Of a stretch of DNA of 64,000 nt, positions 17,192 to 25,587 are shown one piece after another. This DNA comes from Mucilaginibacter pedocola. GTDB taxonomy: Bacteria; Bacteroidota; Bacteroidia; Sphingobacteriales; Sphingobacteriaceae. Numbering within the stretch: position 1 is the first letter of the stretch; each line of letters begins with the position of its first letter. The position numbers and the translations under genes were made by a program. Under the pieces are notes generated by a model. That model worked only from the letters and a program-made list of their open reading frames with translations, did not search any database and was not told the DNA's origin. Where the stretch lies: positions 558,001 through 622,000 of the forward strand of contig NZ_MBTF01000001.1 of assembly GCF_002013915.1 (NCBI RefSeq), given 5' to 3'.

Positions 17192-18273
17192 AAGTGTACG
17201 GTCAAGTGTAATTCATAAGTATCTTCTCGGTTATTTATGGTTAGTTGGTATTGGTCGGGATAATAATGATCAAGCCGCTTGATGACATTGTCAATGCCCA
17301 GCGACCGCAGGCGCTTGACCGCACTTTGCTGACGTTTGATATTCCAGGTCCGGAAATGCAGCGTATGATCAGCGTCTATGGAAAGGTGGATCGTGGCGGG
17401 ATGTTGCTGGTCTTTCAGGTAAGCATGCTTGAATACGTTCTCGGTCAGCGTAAGCAGGATGAGCGGGATCAGGCGGTTACGGTGAAGGTCACCATCGGTG
17501 GTGAACCGCAGGTTCAGCGTGTGGTCATACCGTACCTGGTTGAGTTCGATAAAATTGACGATCTGTTCTGCTTCATGGCTGACCAGGATCTTACCGTCCT
17601 TATCCTGATCTTCCAGTGCAAAGCGAAGTATCTCCGCCAGGAGTACGATACACTCCGACGCCTCTCTGGCGGTCTTGTAATAAGTGTTATGTATGAAGTT
17701 CAAGGTGTTGAAAAGGAAGTGCGGGTTGATCTGTAATCGTAAATGTGCGTTCTGTGCTTCGATGAGATCGCGTTCGAGTTCTGCTTTGTCTTTGAGCACT
17801 TTGAGTTTTTCGGTCTCGCTGATATGAGCGATCCGGATAAATCGGATCATCCTGCGGATCGCCCAATACAATGTGGCTATTCCCGAGATATAAATTCCCC
17901 TGAAAGTATTATAGACCAGAAAACGCTTGATGGCCAAGTACGAACTCCGGTCAGTGATGGATGGTTCCGAAAGCCATCGGTCAAGCTGATTCTTGATCAG
18001 CAGGTAGATCAGAAGTTCCGCCAGGATCAGCATAGGTAACAACAGATAAGGCCTCCTGCTAGCTATGCCCGTTGGCATGATCAATAGCGCATGGACATAG
18101 AATAAAGTGATATTCAAAGCATAGTAAACGACCAGCTCTTTCAATGCCAGTTGCGTTTGGGTAGACAAACTGATGAAACCTATTTCATAAGCGATAAACA
18201 GCAACCAGCCTCCCATGTGTATGAACAACAGAGAGGACCTATCCTGATCCGATTTAGGTAAGTTGAACATCAT
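17185..18273 (-). CDS. LytS-type sensor histidine kinase
   Basis: This 362-residue protein has four hydrophobic segments in the first 150 residues, a coiled linker (about 150-185), and a His_kinase domain with phospho-acceptor motif LQINPHFLFNTLN at about residue 188. A C-terminal ATPase part includes LTLTENVFKHA and SLGIDNVIKRLDHYYP. Kinases of this class pair with LytTR regulators, and several members in Firmicutes sense peptides. It overlaps its partner response regulator. It is divergent from the 63-residue peptide gene 101 bases away, the arrangement expected if that peptide or its product is the signal; this last point is inference. Confidence 0.92.
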   Translation of the reverse strand: MMFNLPKSDQDRSSLLFIHMGGWLLFIAYEIGFISLSTQTQLALKELVVYYALNITLFYVHALLIMPTGIASRRPYLLLPMLILAELLIYLLIKNQLDRWLSEPSITDRSSYLAIKRFLVYNTFRGIYISGIATLYWAIRRMIRFIRIAHISETEKLKVLKDKAELERDLIEAQNAHLRLQINPHFLFNTLNFIHNTYYKTAREASECIVLLAEILRFALEDQDKDGKILVSHEAEQIVNFIELNQVRYDHTLNLRFTTDGDLHRNRLIPLILLTLTENVFKHAYLKDQQHPATIHLSIDADHTLHFRTWNIKRQQSAVKRLRSLGIDNVIKRLDHYYPDQYQLTINNREDTYELHLTVHLC

Positions 18274-18347
18274 AAGCGGTTGTGTTTACCGGTGATCCCG
18301 TCGTTCGTGTAACAGATTCTCTATACCTTCTTTGTACTGGTAATTTA

Positions 18348-18362
18348 AGCTAAAAGTTAGCT
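18348..18362. promoter_or_regulatory. Small palindrome upstream of the peptide gene
   Basis: AGCTAA (18348-18353) and TTAGCT (18357-18362) form a short inverted repeat ending 12 bases before the ATG at 18375. It could be a hairpin over the ribosome entry site or a regulator-binding site; AAAGTTAGC within it matches a LytTR half-site at eight of nine positions. No second LytTR half-site at the usual spacing is evident. Confidence 0.3.
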
Positions 18363-18374
18363 AAATATTAAATT

Positions 18375-18566
18375 ATGAACAAGTTATCAGCGAAATTCTT
18401 AAAAAAGAGAACACAAAAGGTCTATCGGTATGGCCATGCGGCCGGTCATGGTCAGGCACCATCTACTTTTGAGACCGATCCGACCAATACGACTATCACG
18501 GTACTAACCACCGTCAGCGGCAGCACTCATTTTCATTTACCGGGATCACTTCAAAAGAACAGGTAG
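18375..18566 (+). CDS. Candidate RiPP precursor peptide (LanB substrate)
   Basis: This 63-residue peptide has a basic N terminus (MNKLSAKFLKKRTQK) like Bacteroidota leader peptides. A Gly/His patch (YGHAAGHGQAP, residues 19-29) follows. Then comes a segment with 12 Ser or Thr among the 22 residues from 30 to 51, and THFH at 51-54. There is no cysteine, so lanthionine rings cannot form; dehydration alone would give a dehydroamino-acid-rich peptide, which fits the absence of a LanC gene. It lies in the divergent promoter region of the LytS/LytTR pair and 1.9 kb from lanB. I do not recognise a named family; precursor function is inference from composition and context. Confidence 0.55.
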   Translation: MNKLSAKFLKKRTQKVYRYGHAAGHGQAPSTFETDPTNTTITVLTTVSGSTHFHLPGSLQKNR

Positions 18567-18582
18567 AATAGCAGCTAAGATC

Positions 18583-19701
18583 ATGATCATTAACGATGAA
18601 CTCAAAGCGTTGCGCCTCTTGATAGCGGAGTCTCCCGCAGGCCCGGATCTTTTAAGAAAGATCTCTGAAGAGGTGGAGCGGATCAAAAGGGCCTGGCTTT
18701 CCCGCCTGGGTGACCAGGCGAAAGACCACATCATCAAGCGCTACACCGCTTATCAGCAGCGTTTGCTCCTGGAACTTTCAGACGGTCTCTATCGAACCTT
18801 CGATACGGCGAACCGACAGGAGCCCGAAGATGAGCTTGCTGTGCTGGACGTGTTGTTAGCGTTGGGACAGTATCAGATCCATCATTTTTCCAGGTACATG
18901 GATGAACAGGGAAAGATCCCGGATGCCATGACCGGTAAGATCCGCGCTAAACTCTCAGATGATGCTGACCGGCTGAGCGCGGCCTTGCAGCAGGTCGAAT
19001 TGGAACCGGGACTTAAGACCGTTTTGCTTGACTTTCTTGGGACGATGGTCAGTTCTTCTCTTTCCAAAAAAATGATCTATGGACAGATGGAATACCTGTA
19101 TCAATGGTTCGAAATGATGGAGGTCACGATCAGCTTTAACGACGATCGGGATCTGACCTACAGCGTTATTGAAGCGCTGTTCCAGTTGAATTTTAATTAC
19201 GGCGGATTCTGTTATTGGTATGAACAGCGCATCGTGCAAAACACCGCACATACAGATCCGATAGGAAGACATGCGGCATTGCAGCAACAATCATTGATTA
19301 TTCATTCTTTGCCGGTACGCAGGGATGTGCGCTACGATAATTCGCTGGCCTCGGTCGATGAACTGATCGGCGTCTGGCTGGAACAGTTCATGCGTACGGA
19401 TACCGTCTCAAAGAATGATGATGAGTCGGACCGGTATGTCAAGACCGAACTTAAACTTACGGTTGCGCAACTGGCGCTATTGCTTCGGTTACTCTACGAG
19501 GAAGATGTTTTTGCCGTCAAGAATATCGCATCCCTCTTGAGGTTCTTTACCCGGCATTTCCGCAGCAAGTACCAGGAAAGGATCTCATATGGTAGTATGA
19601 ATAAATTGTATTATGCAACTGACCAGTTCACGGCTGCGGCCATCAAAGATCTGCTGCAGCGAATGATCGACCGCCTCAATAAGATGTTTTTCCCAACCTA
19701 G
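18583..19701 (+). CDS. RteC-associated hypothetical protein
   Basis: This 372-residue, mostly helical protein has no signal peptide. The C-terminal 75 residues (LKLTVAQLALLLRLLYEED, then ERISYGSMNKLYYATDQFTAAAIKDLL) resemble the end region of RteC-like proteins, where a similar sentence begins with a Thr-Asn-Lys stretch. It ends 4 bases before the RteC gene, so the two are surely co-transcribed and perhaps act together. The start ATG at 18583 lies 16 bases after the peptide gene. Function is not established; a regulatory role in element transfer is inferred from the neighbour. Confidence 0.75.
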   Translation: MIINDELKALRLLIAESPAGPDLLRKISEEVERIKRAWLSRLGDQAKDHIIKRYTAYQQRLLLELSDGLYRTFDTANRQEPEDELAVLDVLLALGQYQIHHFSRYMDEQGKIPDAMTGKIRAKLSDDADRLSAALQQVELEPGLKTVLLDFLGTMVSSSLSKKMIYGQMEYLYQWFEMMEVTISFNDDRDLTYSVIEALFQLNFNYGGFCYWYEQRIVQNTAHTDPIGRHAALQQQSLIIHSLPVRRDVRYDNSLASVDELIGVWLEQFMRTDTVSKNDDESDRYVKTELKLTVAQLALLLRLLYEEDVFAVKNIASLLRFFTRHFRSKYQERISYGSMNKLYYATDQFTAAAIKDLLQRMIDRLNKMFFPT

Positions 19702-19705
19702 GATC

Positions 19706-20572
19706 ATGAAAATATTTGCTGAACGCCTATTCGGTGCCCTGGACAGGGAGCTGAATGAAGTGCCCCTGAACGTCCATACCACAGAAGAACAATATCGCGC
19801 GTCGATAATGTTATGTAAAAAGGCAATGGCTAAATTGAAAAATTATATTTCCAGCTACGCTTTTGAGGACAAAACAGAGGAAATGAACTTTTTCAAAGTG
19901 ATCAAACCTCAGTTTTACAGCAAATACATCTTTTTTATAAACGTCTATAATTTCATCATGCAGAAACCGCTTGGCGGCGATGAGATCGTCAAAGATTATA
20001 TCACCTACGAGCTGGCCGACCTCAAACGCTTCTTTGACCATAACCAGGCTTTTTATCAATATTACCGATCAGGATCGTCGCAAATGGACGAGATCTACTT
20101 TACACGTGGGGGCTTTGACGTACAAGCAGAACTCGAAGATTTTGAAGAAGATGAAATGTACTCCACCAGCCACGATTATAAACTTTCCAAGATCATTGCT
20201 AACGAAAAATATCAGGATTATTTAAATCTTGAATTGCAAAGGATCATCCTCCATGACGAGCAACCCCAGGAGCCGGCTTTCGAATCCCAATTGACCTGGA
20301 CAGCCAACAAAACTGATCTGGTAGAATTGATCTACGCTTTGGTAGCGTTGGGGGTATTCAACAATGGTAATGCAGAGATCAAAACCGCAGTAAGTTTTTT
20401 CCAGGCCGCATTCCACGTTGACCTCGGTGCTTACTACCATAAATACACGGATATTACCCGCCGCAAAAAGGAACTTACCTCCTTTTTGGATAAATTAAAA
20501 CTGGCGTTACTCCGGCGGATCGATGAGAAAATGGACGAAGATTTCTCTCTCCAACAAAAGATAAGGTTCTAA
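19706..20572 (+). CDS. rteC: RteC-family regulator of conjugative transfer
   Basis: This 288-residue protein belongs to the RteC family (Pfam 09357). The diagnostic C-terminal part is complete: QLTWTANKTDLVELIYALVALGVF is at about 204-227 and NAEIKTAVSFFQAAFHVDLG follows, then YTDITRRKKELTSFLDKL. In CTnDOT, RteC activates excision genes and so links the regulatory circuit to transfer. Here it sits directly before the tra operon rather than with rteA/rteB, and no RteA/RteB homologue is obvious; the LytS/LytTR pair is of a different type. The helix content and charge suggest a DNA-binding protein. Confidence 0.88.
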   Translation: MKIFAERLFGALDRELNEVPLNVHTTEEQYRASIMLCKKAMAKLKNYISSYAFEDKTEEMNFFKVIKPQFYSKYIFFINVYNFIMQKPLGGDEIVKDYITYELADLKRFFDHNQAFYQYYRSGSSQMDEIYFTRGGFDVQAELEDFEEDEMYSTSHDYKLSKIIANEKYQDYLNLELQRIILHDEQPQEPAFESQLTWTANKTDLVELIYALVALGVFNNGNAEIKTAVSFFQAAFHVDLGAYYHKYTDITRRKKELTSFLDKLKLALLRRIDEKMDEDFSLQQKIRF

Positions 20573-20651
20573 ACCTACCCAATCATTTCTTGTGATTTAG
20601 GTATAAAACGCCAGTTTTAAAGAAAAAAAACACCTACCTCATGTACGAGGG

Positions 20652-21257
20652 GTGAAAAAGAAATTCAGGGTACTTCAACCTTTGCTTAAGAGATCGCCGC
20701 ATGGTGCGGCGATCATTAAAACAAAGCTTATGTTGTCTTCAATATCCTGGCAGCAATTCCTCGCTGCCCTTGTCATCATTACCCTCGTTTACTATTTCTA
20801 TATCGGATTACGGTACTATCAAAAAGACCTTCGGGCCATCGCCAACCGAAAGAAGGTCTCCGGGCTTAACCAAAGCGGAACCGATGGAACATCTTATCAG
20901 GTCATGGGAGTCGCTAAGCAGGAACATGGTGTATCTGTTTCCGATGCTGATCACTTGCATTTCGCTATCGATGACGAACCGGAAACGGAGGCCATTGCAA
21001 ATGACGTTCACCCGGTCGTGAACACAACTGATCGAGGGCCGACAGAGGCATTACTAAATGATGTATCCCAATTGGTAAATGCTTTTAAGGAGGTTGACGA
21101 CAAGGCTGAATTCCTTTCGCTGCTTCGTATCCAATATGATTCCTATCAAGCAGATGGTGATGCGATCGACTGGCCTGCTGTCAAGCAGCAAACGTTACAG
21201 CTATCCGATGAAAAGCTTCCTTTTTCAGTCTCCGAGGTAGACGTGCAACTCAGTTAG
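20652..21257 (+). CDS. Membrane-anchored protein at the head of the tra operon (TraD-like position)
   Basis: This 201-residue frame begins with GTG at 20652; an in-frame ATG at 20730 (MLSSISWQQF) is a good alternative that keeps the single membrane helix (about 32-50, FLAALVIITLVYYFYIG). The rest is acidic and cytoplasmic or periplasmic, with no recognised domain. Homologous position in Bacteroidota elements is the gene before TraE. A perfect hairpin at 20692-20714 lies between the two possible starts, which favours 20730 or suggests translational control. Confidence 0.65.
   Translation: MKKKFRVLQPLLKRSPHGAAIIKTKLMLSSISWQQFLAALVIITLVYYFYIGLRYYQKDLRAIANRKKVSGLNQSGTDGTSYQVMGVAKQEHGVSVSDADHLHFAIDDEPETEAIANDVHPVVNTTDRGPTEALLNDVSQLVNAFKEVDDKAEFLSLLRIQYDSYQADGDAIDWPAVKQQTLQLSDEKLPFSVSEVDVQLS
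20692..20714 (+). promoter_or_regulatory. GC-rich hairpin at the start of the tra operon
   Basis: GATCGCCGCA at 20692-20701 pairs perfectly with TGCGGCGATC at 20705-20714 around a 3-base loop. It ends 15 bases before the ATG at 20730. If translation starts there, the hairpin sits where the ribosome binds; if it starts at the GTG at 20652, the hairpin is inside the gene. No T-run follows, so it is not a typical terminator. Confidence 0.45.
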
Positions 21258-21294
21258 TAAAGGATCTCATTATAAACACTTTAAAAATTAAGTC

Positions 21295-21633
21295 ATGAAA
21301 AATCAACAAGTAAAAATCGCTACGGATTGGAAATCAGTATCAATGCGCATGATCATGCTTTTTAGCGCATTGTTTCTAGGCTTGCCGCTCTATGCTCAGG
21401 ATGGAAATGCGGGTATTCAGGAAGCTACTACACAGGTCAAAAGCTACTTCGAGACGGGAACCAGCTTGATGTATGCGATCGGCGCTATCGTAGGACTGGT
21501 AGGTGCGATCAAAGTTTACAAAAAATGGAACGATGGTGAACATGACACCGGTAAAGTAGCTTCCAGTTGGTTCGGCAGCTGTATCTTCTTGGTGGTCGTA
21601 GCCACGGTTTTAAAATCATTTTTTGGCGTTTAA
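21295..21633 (+). CDS. traE: Conjugal transfer protein TraE (DUF4134)
   Basis: This 112-residue protein has a signal-like first helix ending near YAQ (about residue 35), then two membrane segments (about 56-72 and 93-110) around the conserved KVYKKWNDGE. This is the DUF4134 layout of CTnDOT TraE, a VirB2-pilin-like small membrane protein. Two upstream in-frame ATGs make the exact start uncertain within about 20 residues. It is followed by TraF (12 bases) and TraG, the standard order. Confidence 0.9.
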   Translation: MKNQQVKIATDWKSVSMRMIMLFSALFLGLPLYAQDGNAGIQEATTQVKSYFETGTSLMYAIGAIVGLVGAIKVYKKWNDGEHDTGKVASSWFGSCIFLVVVATVLKSFFGV

Positions 21634-21644
21634 AACTATCGGCC

Positions 21645-21959
21645 ATGGCAATCTATCAGATCAATAAAGGCATTAATAAGCCGATTGAATTTAAGGGTTT
21701 GAAAGCGCAGTATATCGGCTATCTGGCCGGTGGCCTGGTCATCTTACTGGTTGTCTTCGCCGCCATGTACATTATGGGCGTACCAGTCAGTATTTGTCTG
21801 ATTATTACTGCGGTTTTAGGTAGTCTGCTCTTTTATCAGGTATTTAAACTAAGCCATAAATATGGTGAATACGGCCTGATGAAAATTGCGGCTAAACGCT
21901 ACCTGCCAAACCACCTTAAATTCAGTTCCCGGAAAATTTTCTTACGGTTAAAACGATGA
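21645..21959 (+). CDS. traF: Conjugal transfer protein TraF (DUF4133)
   Basis: This 104-residue protein has two membrane helices and the family opening MAIYQINKGINKPIEFKGLK. The start at 21645 follows the TraE stop by 11 bases; the longer frame from 21567 overlaps TraE and is not used. It corresponds to VirB3-like inner-membrane components that work with the VirB4 ATPase. Its stop overlaps the TraG start (ATGA at 21956-21959). Confidence 0.92.
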   Translation: MAIYQINKGINKPIEFKGLKAQYIGYLAGGLVILLVVFAAMYIMGVPVSICLIITAVLGSLLFYQVFKLSHKYGEYGLMKIAAKRYLPNHLKFSSRKIFLRLKR

Positions 21960-24451
21960 TCATGATCTCACACAGCAAAGCGGAACAAGTTTTCCCCATT
22001 TATAAGATCGAGCACAACTGTTTGATCTCAGCGCAGGGCGATATGACGCTTGGTTTCAAAGTGAAGCTCCCCGAGATCTTCACCTTGTCGAACGATGAAT
22101 ACCATGCTTTCCACGAGGTATGGATCAAAGCGCTCAGGCTCCTGCCAAAGAACAGTATTTTCCATAAGCAGGATTGGTTCATAGGCGACCGCTATCAGGC
22201 GGCATTTGCAAAGGATGGTAAAACGGTGTCAGATACATTCCTTTCCCATTCCAGCGAAGGCTACTTTAATGAGCGGGCCTATCTGCATCACCATTGCCAT
22301 ATCTACCTGACGAAAAAGCCGGATAAGTTTAAACACTATACCAGTGCGGTCAGTACCTTAATGCGTAAACGCATCGTACCGGTACAAACTACCTGTGATG
22401 AGCTGTTTTATGACTTTCAGGATAGTGCCGGGCAATTTTTAAAGGTGTTGGAAGATAGCGGGTTGATCTCACTGACCCGTTTAAATGATGACCAGTTAGC
22501 AGGTACGGCGAAACAAACAGGTTCTTTAGAACAATATTGCTTCCTGTTGAACGAACATCAGCCTCCGGTTTTGAAAGACCTGCATATCCAGGACGAGATC
22601 CGTATTGGTGATGACCACTGCCAGCTTTATACGCTGAGTGATGCCGAAGACCTCCCGCCTTTATGCGGGCCGAGGATCACTTACGATAAATACAGTACTG
22701 ATAAAACAAAATTCAGTACCGGATTCGCCACACCGATCGGTGGGTTGCTGAACTGCAACCATTTGTATAACCAGTACATCTTTATCGAAGACAGCCAGCA
22801 AACTTTGAAAAAACTGGAGGCTAAAAAATTGCGCCTACAATCGCTATCCGCCTACTCGCGGGAAAATGCGATCGGCCGGGATGCCACGCATGACTTTTTG
22901 AATGAAGCCATCAGCCAGCAGCGTTTACCGGTAAAAGCTCATTTTAATATCCTGGCCTGGACAGATGACCCTGCCGATCTAAAGAACCTGAAAAACAAGG
23001 TCAGTTCATCCTTAGCGCAAATGGATGCACAGCCCAAACAGGAAACAGACGGTGCTGCACAGATCTGGTGGGCCGGGTTGCCGGGCAATGAAGCAACTTT
23101 CCCTATGAATGATTCCTTTGATACATTCGTCGAACAAGCCTCTTGTTTTCTTAATCTGGAAACGAACTACCGCTCAAGTTTAAGTCCTTGTGGATTGCGG
23201 TTAGGTGATCGACTTTCAGGTAATCCGGTTCATGTGGACATCAGCGATGACCCGATGAGCAAAGGGATCACCACAAATCGTAATAAGTTTATTTTAGGTC
23301 CGTCGGGCAGCGGCAAGTCATTTTTTACCAATCACTTGTTGCGTAGTTACTTTGAGCAGGGCGCGCACATCGTTTTAGTGGATGTGGGTCATAGCTATCA
23401 GGGTTTATGTGAGTTCGTTGGCGGATACTATTTTACTTACACAGAACAGAATCCGATCAGCTTCAACCCCTTCTATATTCCGGAAGGCGATTACCTGGAT
23501 ACCGAAAAAAAGGAAAGCATCAAAGCGATGATCCTTGCCCTCTGGAAAAAAGAGGACGAAGGTGTGCAGCGTTCAGAATATGTAGCTATCTCTGATGCTT
23601 TGTATCACTATTACGAAAAGTTAAAGGAGCAGCCTGATACATTCCCATGTTTCGACACTTTCTACGAGTTTTTGGCGGGTGATTTCTACGAGACGATGAA
23701 GCGATCCAAAGTAAAAGACCATCGTTTTGATATCGATAACCTGCTCTTTGTGCTGAAACCGTTTTTCAAAGGTGGCGAATACGCTTACCTGCTGAATGCG
23801 AAGGAGAATTTAAACCTCCTGCAAAAACGTTTTATTGTTTTTGAACTGGATAACATCAAAGACCATCCCATCTTATTTCCGGTCGTAACGCTCATCATCA
23901 TGGAAACGTTCGTCTCTAAAATGCGAAAGCTTGATAAAGCCACCAGGAAGATGATCCTGATCGAAGAAGCCTGGAAAGCCATCGCGCGCGAAGGAATGGC
24001 CGAGTATATCAAGTATCTATTCAAAACAGTACGGAAATATTTTGGGGAGGCGCTGGTGGTCACGCAAGACATCGAAGATATCATTAGCTCTCCCGTGGTA
24101 AAGCAAGCGATCATAAACAACAGTGACTGTAAGATCCTACTTGACCAGCGTAAATACCAAAATGACTTTCCCAAAATACAACAGCTCTTAGGTATAACGG
24201 ACAAGGAAACCGCGCTGATCATGAGTATGAACAGGAACAATGATGAGAACTTAAAATACAAGGAGGTTTTTATCAGTCTGAATGGCCAGCTTTCTAAAGT
24301 TTACCGAACTGAGGTGAGCCGGGAAGAATATTGGACCTATACCACCGAATCTTCGGAAAAAGCAAAAGTACACGCCTACGCGAAAAAATATGGAAGTATA
24401 AAGCGCGGTATTGCGGCTATCGTACGGGAAGAATTAGAACAGGCAGCATAA
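21956..24451 (+). CDS. traG: Conjugation system ATPase TraG (VirB4-like)
   Basis: This 831-residue ATPase powers the type IV channel. The N-terminal TraG domain (about 1-300) is followed by the ATPase core with Walker A GPSGSGKSFF at about 447-456 and Walker B MILIEEAWKAIA at about 664, then TQDIEDIISSP and DQRKYQ. This is the complete length for Bacteroidota TraG. Two ATG codons (21956 and 21962) are possible; the first overlaps the TraF stop. It is the most conserved gene of the operon and a good marker for classing the element. Confidence 0.95.
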   Translation: MIMISHSKAEQVFPIYKIEHNCLISAQGDMTLGFKVKLPEIFTLSNDEYHAFHEVWIKALRLLPKNSIFHKQDWFIGDRYQAAFAKDGKTVSDTFLSHSSEGYFNERAYLHHHCHIYLTKKPDKFKHYTSAVSTLMRKRIVPVQTTCDELFYDFQDSAGQFLKVLEDSGLISLTRLNDDQLAGTAKQTGSLEQYCFLLNEHQPPVLKDLHIQDEIRIGDDHCQLYTLSDAEDLPPLCGPRITYDKYSTDKTKFSTGFATPIGGLLNCNHLYNQYIFIEDSQQTLKKLEAKKLRLQSLSAYSRENAIGRDATHDFLNEAISQQRLPVKAHFNILAWTDDPADLKNLKNKVSSSLAQMDAQPKQETDGAAQIWWAGLPGNEATFPMNDSFDTFVEQASCFLNLETNYRSSLSPCGLRLGDRLSGNPVHVDISDDPMSKGITTNRNKFILGPSGSGKSFFTNHLLRSYFEQGAHIVLVDVGHSYQGLCEFVGGYYFTYTEQNPISFNPFYIPEGDYLDTEKKESIKAMILALWKKEDEGVQRSEYVAISDALYHYYEKLKEQPDTFPCFDTFYEFLAGDFYETMKRSKVKDHRFDIDNLLFVLKPFFKGGEYAYLLNAKENLNLLQKRFIVFELDNIKDHPILFPVVTLIIMETFVSKMRKLDKATRKMILIEEAWKAIAREGMAEYIKYLFKTVRKYFGEALVVTQDIEDIISSPVVKQAIINNSDCKILLDQRKYQNDFPKIQQLLGITDKETALIMSMNRNNDENLKYKEVFISLNGQLSKVYRTEVSREEYWTYTTESSEKAKVHAYAKKYGSIKRGIAAIVREELEQAA

Positions 24452-24467
24452 ATAAAAAATTCTTGAT

Positions 24468-24842
24468 ATGAAAATAGCATCGATCGTAGCCATGTTTCTT
24501 GCTTTTTTACTCAGCCATTGCAGCAATACAAATCATACAGGAGGGGTTAGTGGAACTTACGTAAATCAATCGGAAAATGAATACACCAAAAGCTTTGACA
24601 ATTTAGTTGTTACGCCTTTCGGATCCAATAGCACAACCTTCATTGTACTATCCAAAACGGGATATCAAAAAATAATAAACGGCGTGATACAACCCAAACT
24701 GTATAAACAGCACGTGTGGAGAACCCAATGGGATGCGCCGGCTAAAATTCTTTCTGAAGGAGAATTAGGACGAAAGTTCTATTACAATTCAGATAAAAAT
24801 TCATTAACGATCCAGGGTTACGAATATTTTAAAATTAAGTGA
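24468..24842 (+). CDS. Small lipoprotein of the tra operon
   Basis: This 124-residue protein has a lipoprotein signal with lipobox LLSHC (Cys18). The mature part (SGTYVNQSENEYTKSFDNL) has an all-beta look. No named family is recognised. It lies 16 bases after TraG and before the first TraI-like gene. Small lipoproteins at this position may block re-entry of the same element (surface exclusion) or assist the outer-membrane part of the channel; this is inference. It is more AT-rich than TraG. Confidence 0.8.
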   Translation: MKIASIVAMFLAFLLSHCSNTNHTGGVSGTYVNQSENEYTKSFDNLVVTPFGSNSTTFIVLSKTGYQKIINGVIQPKLYKQHVWRTQWDAPAKILSEGELGRKFYYNSDKNSLTIQGYEYFKIK

Positions 24843-24899
24843 TCACGATATAAGCATTAAACATTTCATCGGCACTTATGCCGGAAGATTGGAGGTATT

Positions 24900-25583
24900 A
24901 TGAGATACAGGAAAATGATCATTGCATTTTTTTTGATCGCCGGGTTTTTAACAACAACGGCTTATGAAACTAAAGCACAATTTGTCGTGACCGAGGTGAT
25001 CAAGATAACGGTCACAAAGGTTATTAAAGCGATCGATCTGAAAGTTCAGCGAATGCAGAATAAAACCATTTGGCTGCAAAATGCCCAAAAGGTGATCGAG
25101 AACCAGCTTTCCAAATTGAAGCTTACTGAAATTTCGGGTTGGACGGATCAGCAGAAAAAGCTTTACAGTGAGTATTACACCGAACTCTGGAAGATCAAAT
25201 CGACCATTGCTTACTACCAGCGGATCAAGGACGTAACACTCAAACAGGCCTCATTGGTCCGGCAGTACCACCGCGCCTGGACCTTGTTGAAACAGGATAA
25301 GCATTTTAGGCCGGAAGAATTGAGTTACATGGAAAATGTGTACAGTGGGATCCTGAAAGCCAGTATGCAAAACCTCGATCAGATCTTAATGGTCATCAAT
25401 GGCTTTAAAACGCAGATGACAGATGAGCAACGCCTCGAACTGATCGAACAGGCCAGTGACCAGCTGGACGGCAACTATAATGATCTAAAGCAATTCAATA
25501 ACCAAAACATTAGTATCAGCTTACAACGCGGTCGCGACTTAGCAGATACTAGATCGATCAAACAATGGTATGGGATCAATTAA
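24900..25583 (+). CDS. TraI-like secreted conjugation protein, copy 1
   Basis: This 227-residue protein has a signal peptide ending near KAQ (about residue 27) and an all-helical mature part, with FRPEELSYMENVYSGIL and QMTDEQRLELIEQAS followed by SLQRGRDLAD. It is the first of three tandem paralogues; the copies share the pattern MxDExRxxxI and a C-terminal SLQ-x(10-15)-LYG. Such proteins occupy the TraI slot of Bacteroidota tra operons (periplasmic, VirB5/TrbJ-like). Its 3' end is 4 bases before copy 2. Confidence 0.75.
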   Translation: MRYRKMIIAFFLIAGFLTTTAYETKAQFVVTEVIKITVTKVIKAIDLKVQRMQNKTIWLQNAQKVIENQLSKLKLTEISGWTDQQKKLYSEYYTELWKIKSTIAYYQRIKDVTLKQASLVRQYHRAWTLLKQDKHFRPEELSYMENVYSGILKASMQNLDQILMVINGFKTQMTDEQRLELIEQASDQLDGNYNDLKQFNNQNISISLQRGRDLADTRSIKQWYGIN

Positions 25584-25587
25584 AAAA

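Noticed and set aside
23785..24261. 158-codon minus-strand frame inside traG
   Set aside because: Shadow of the conserved ATPase core.
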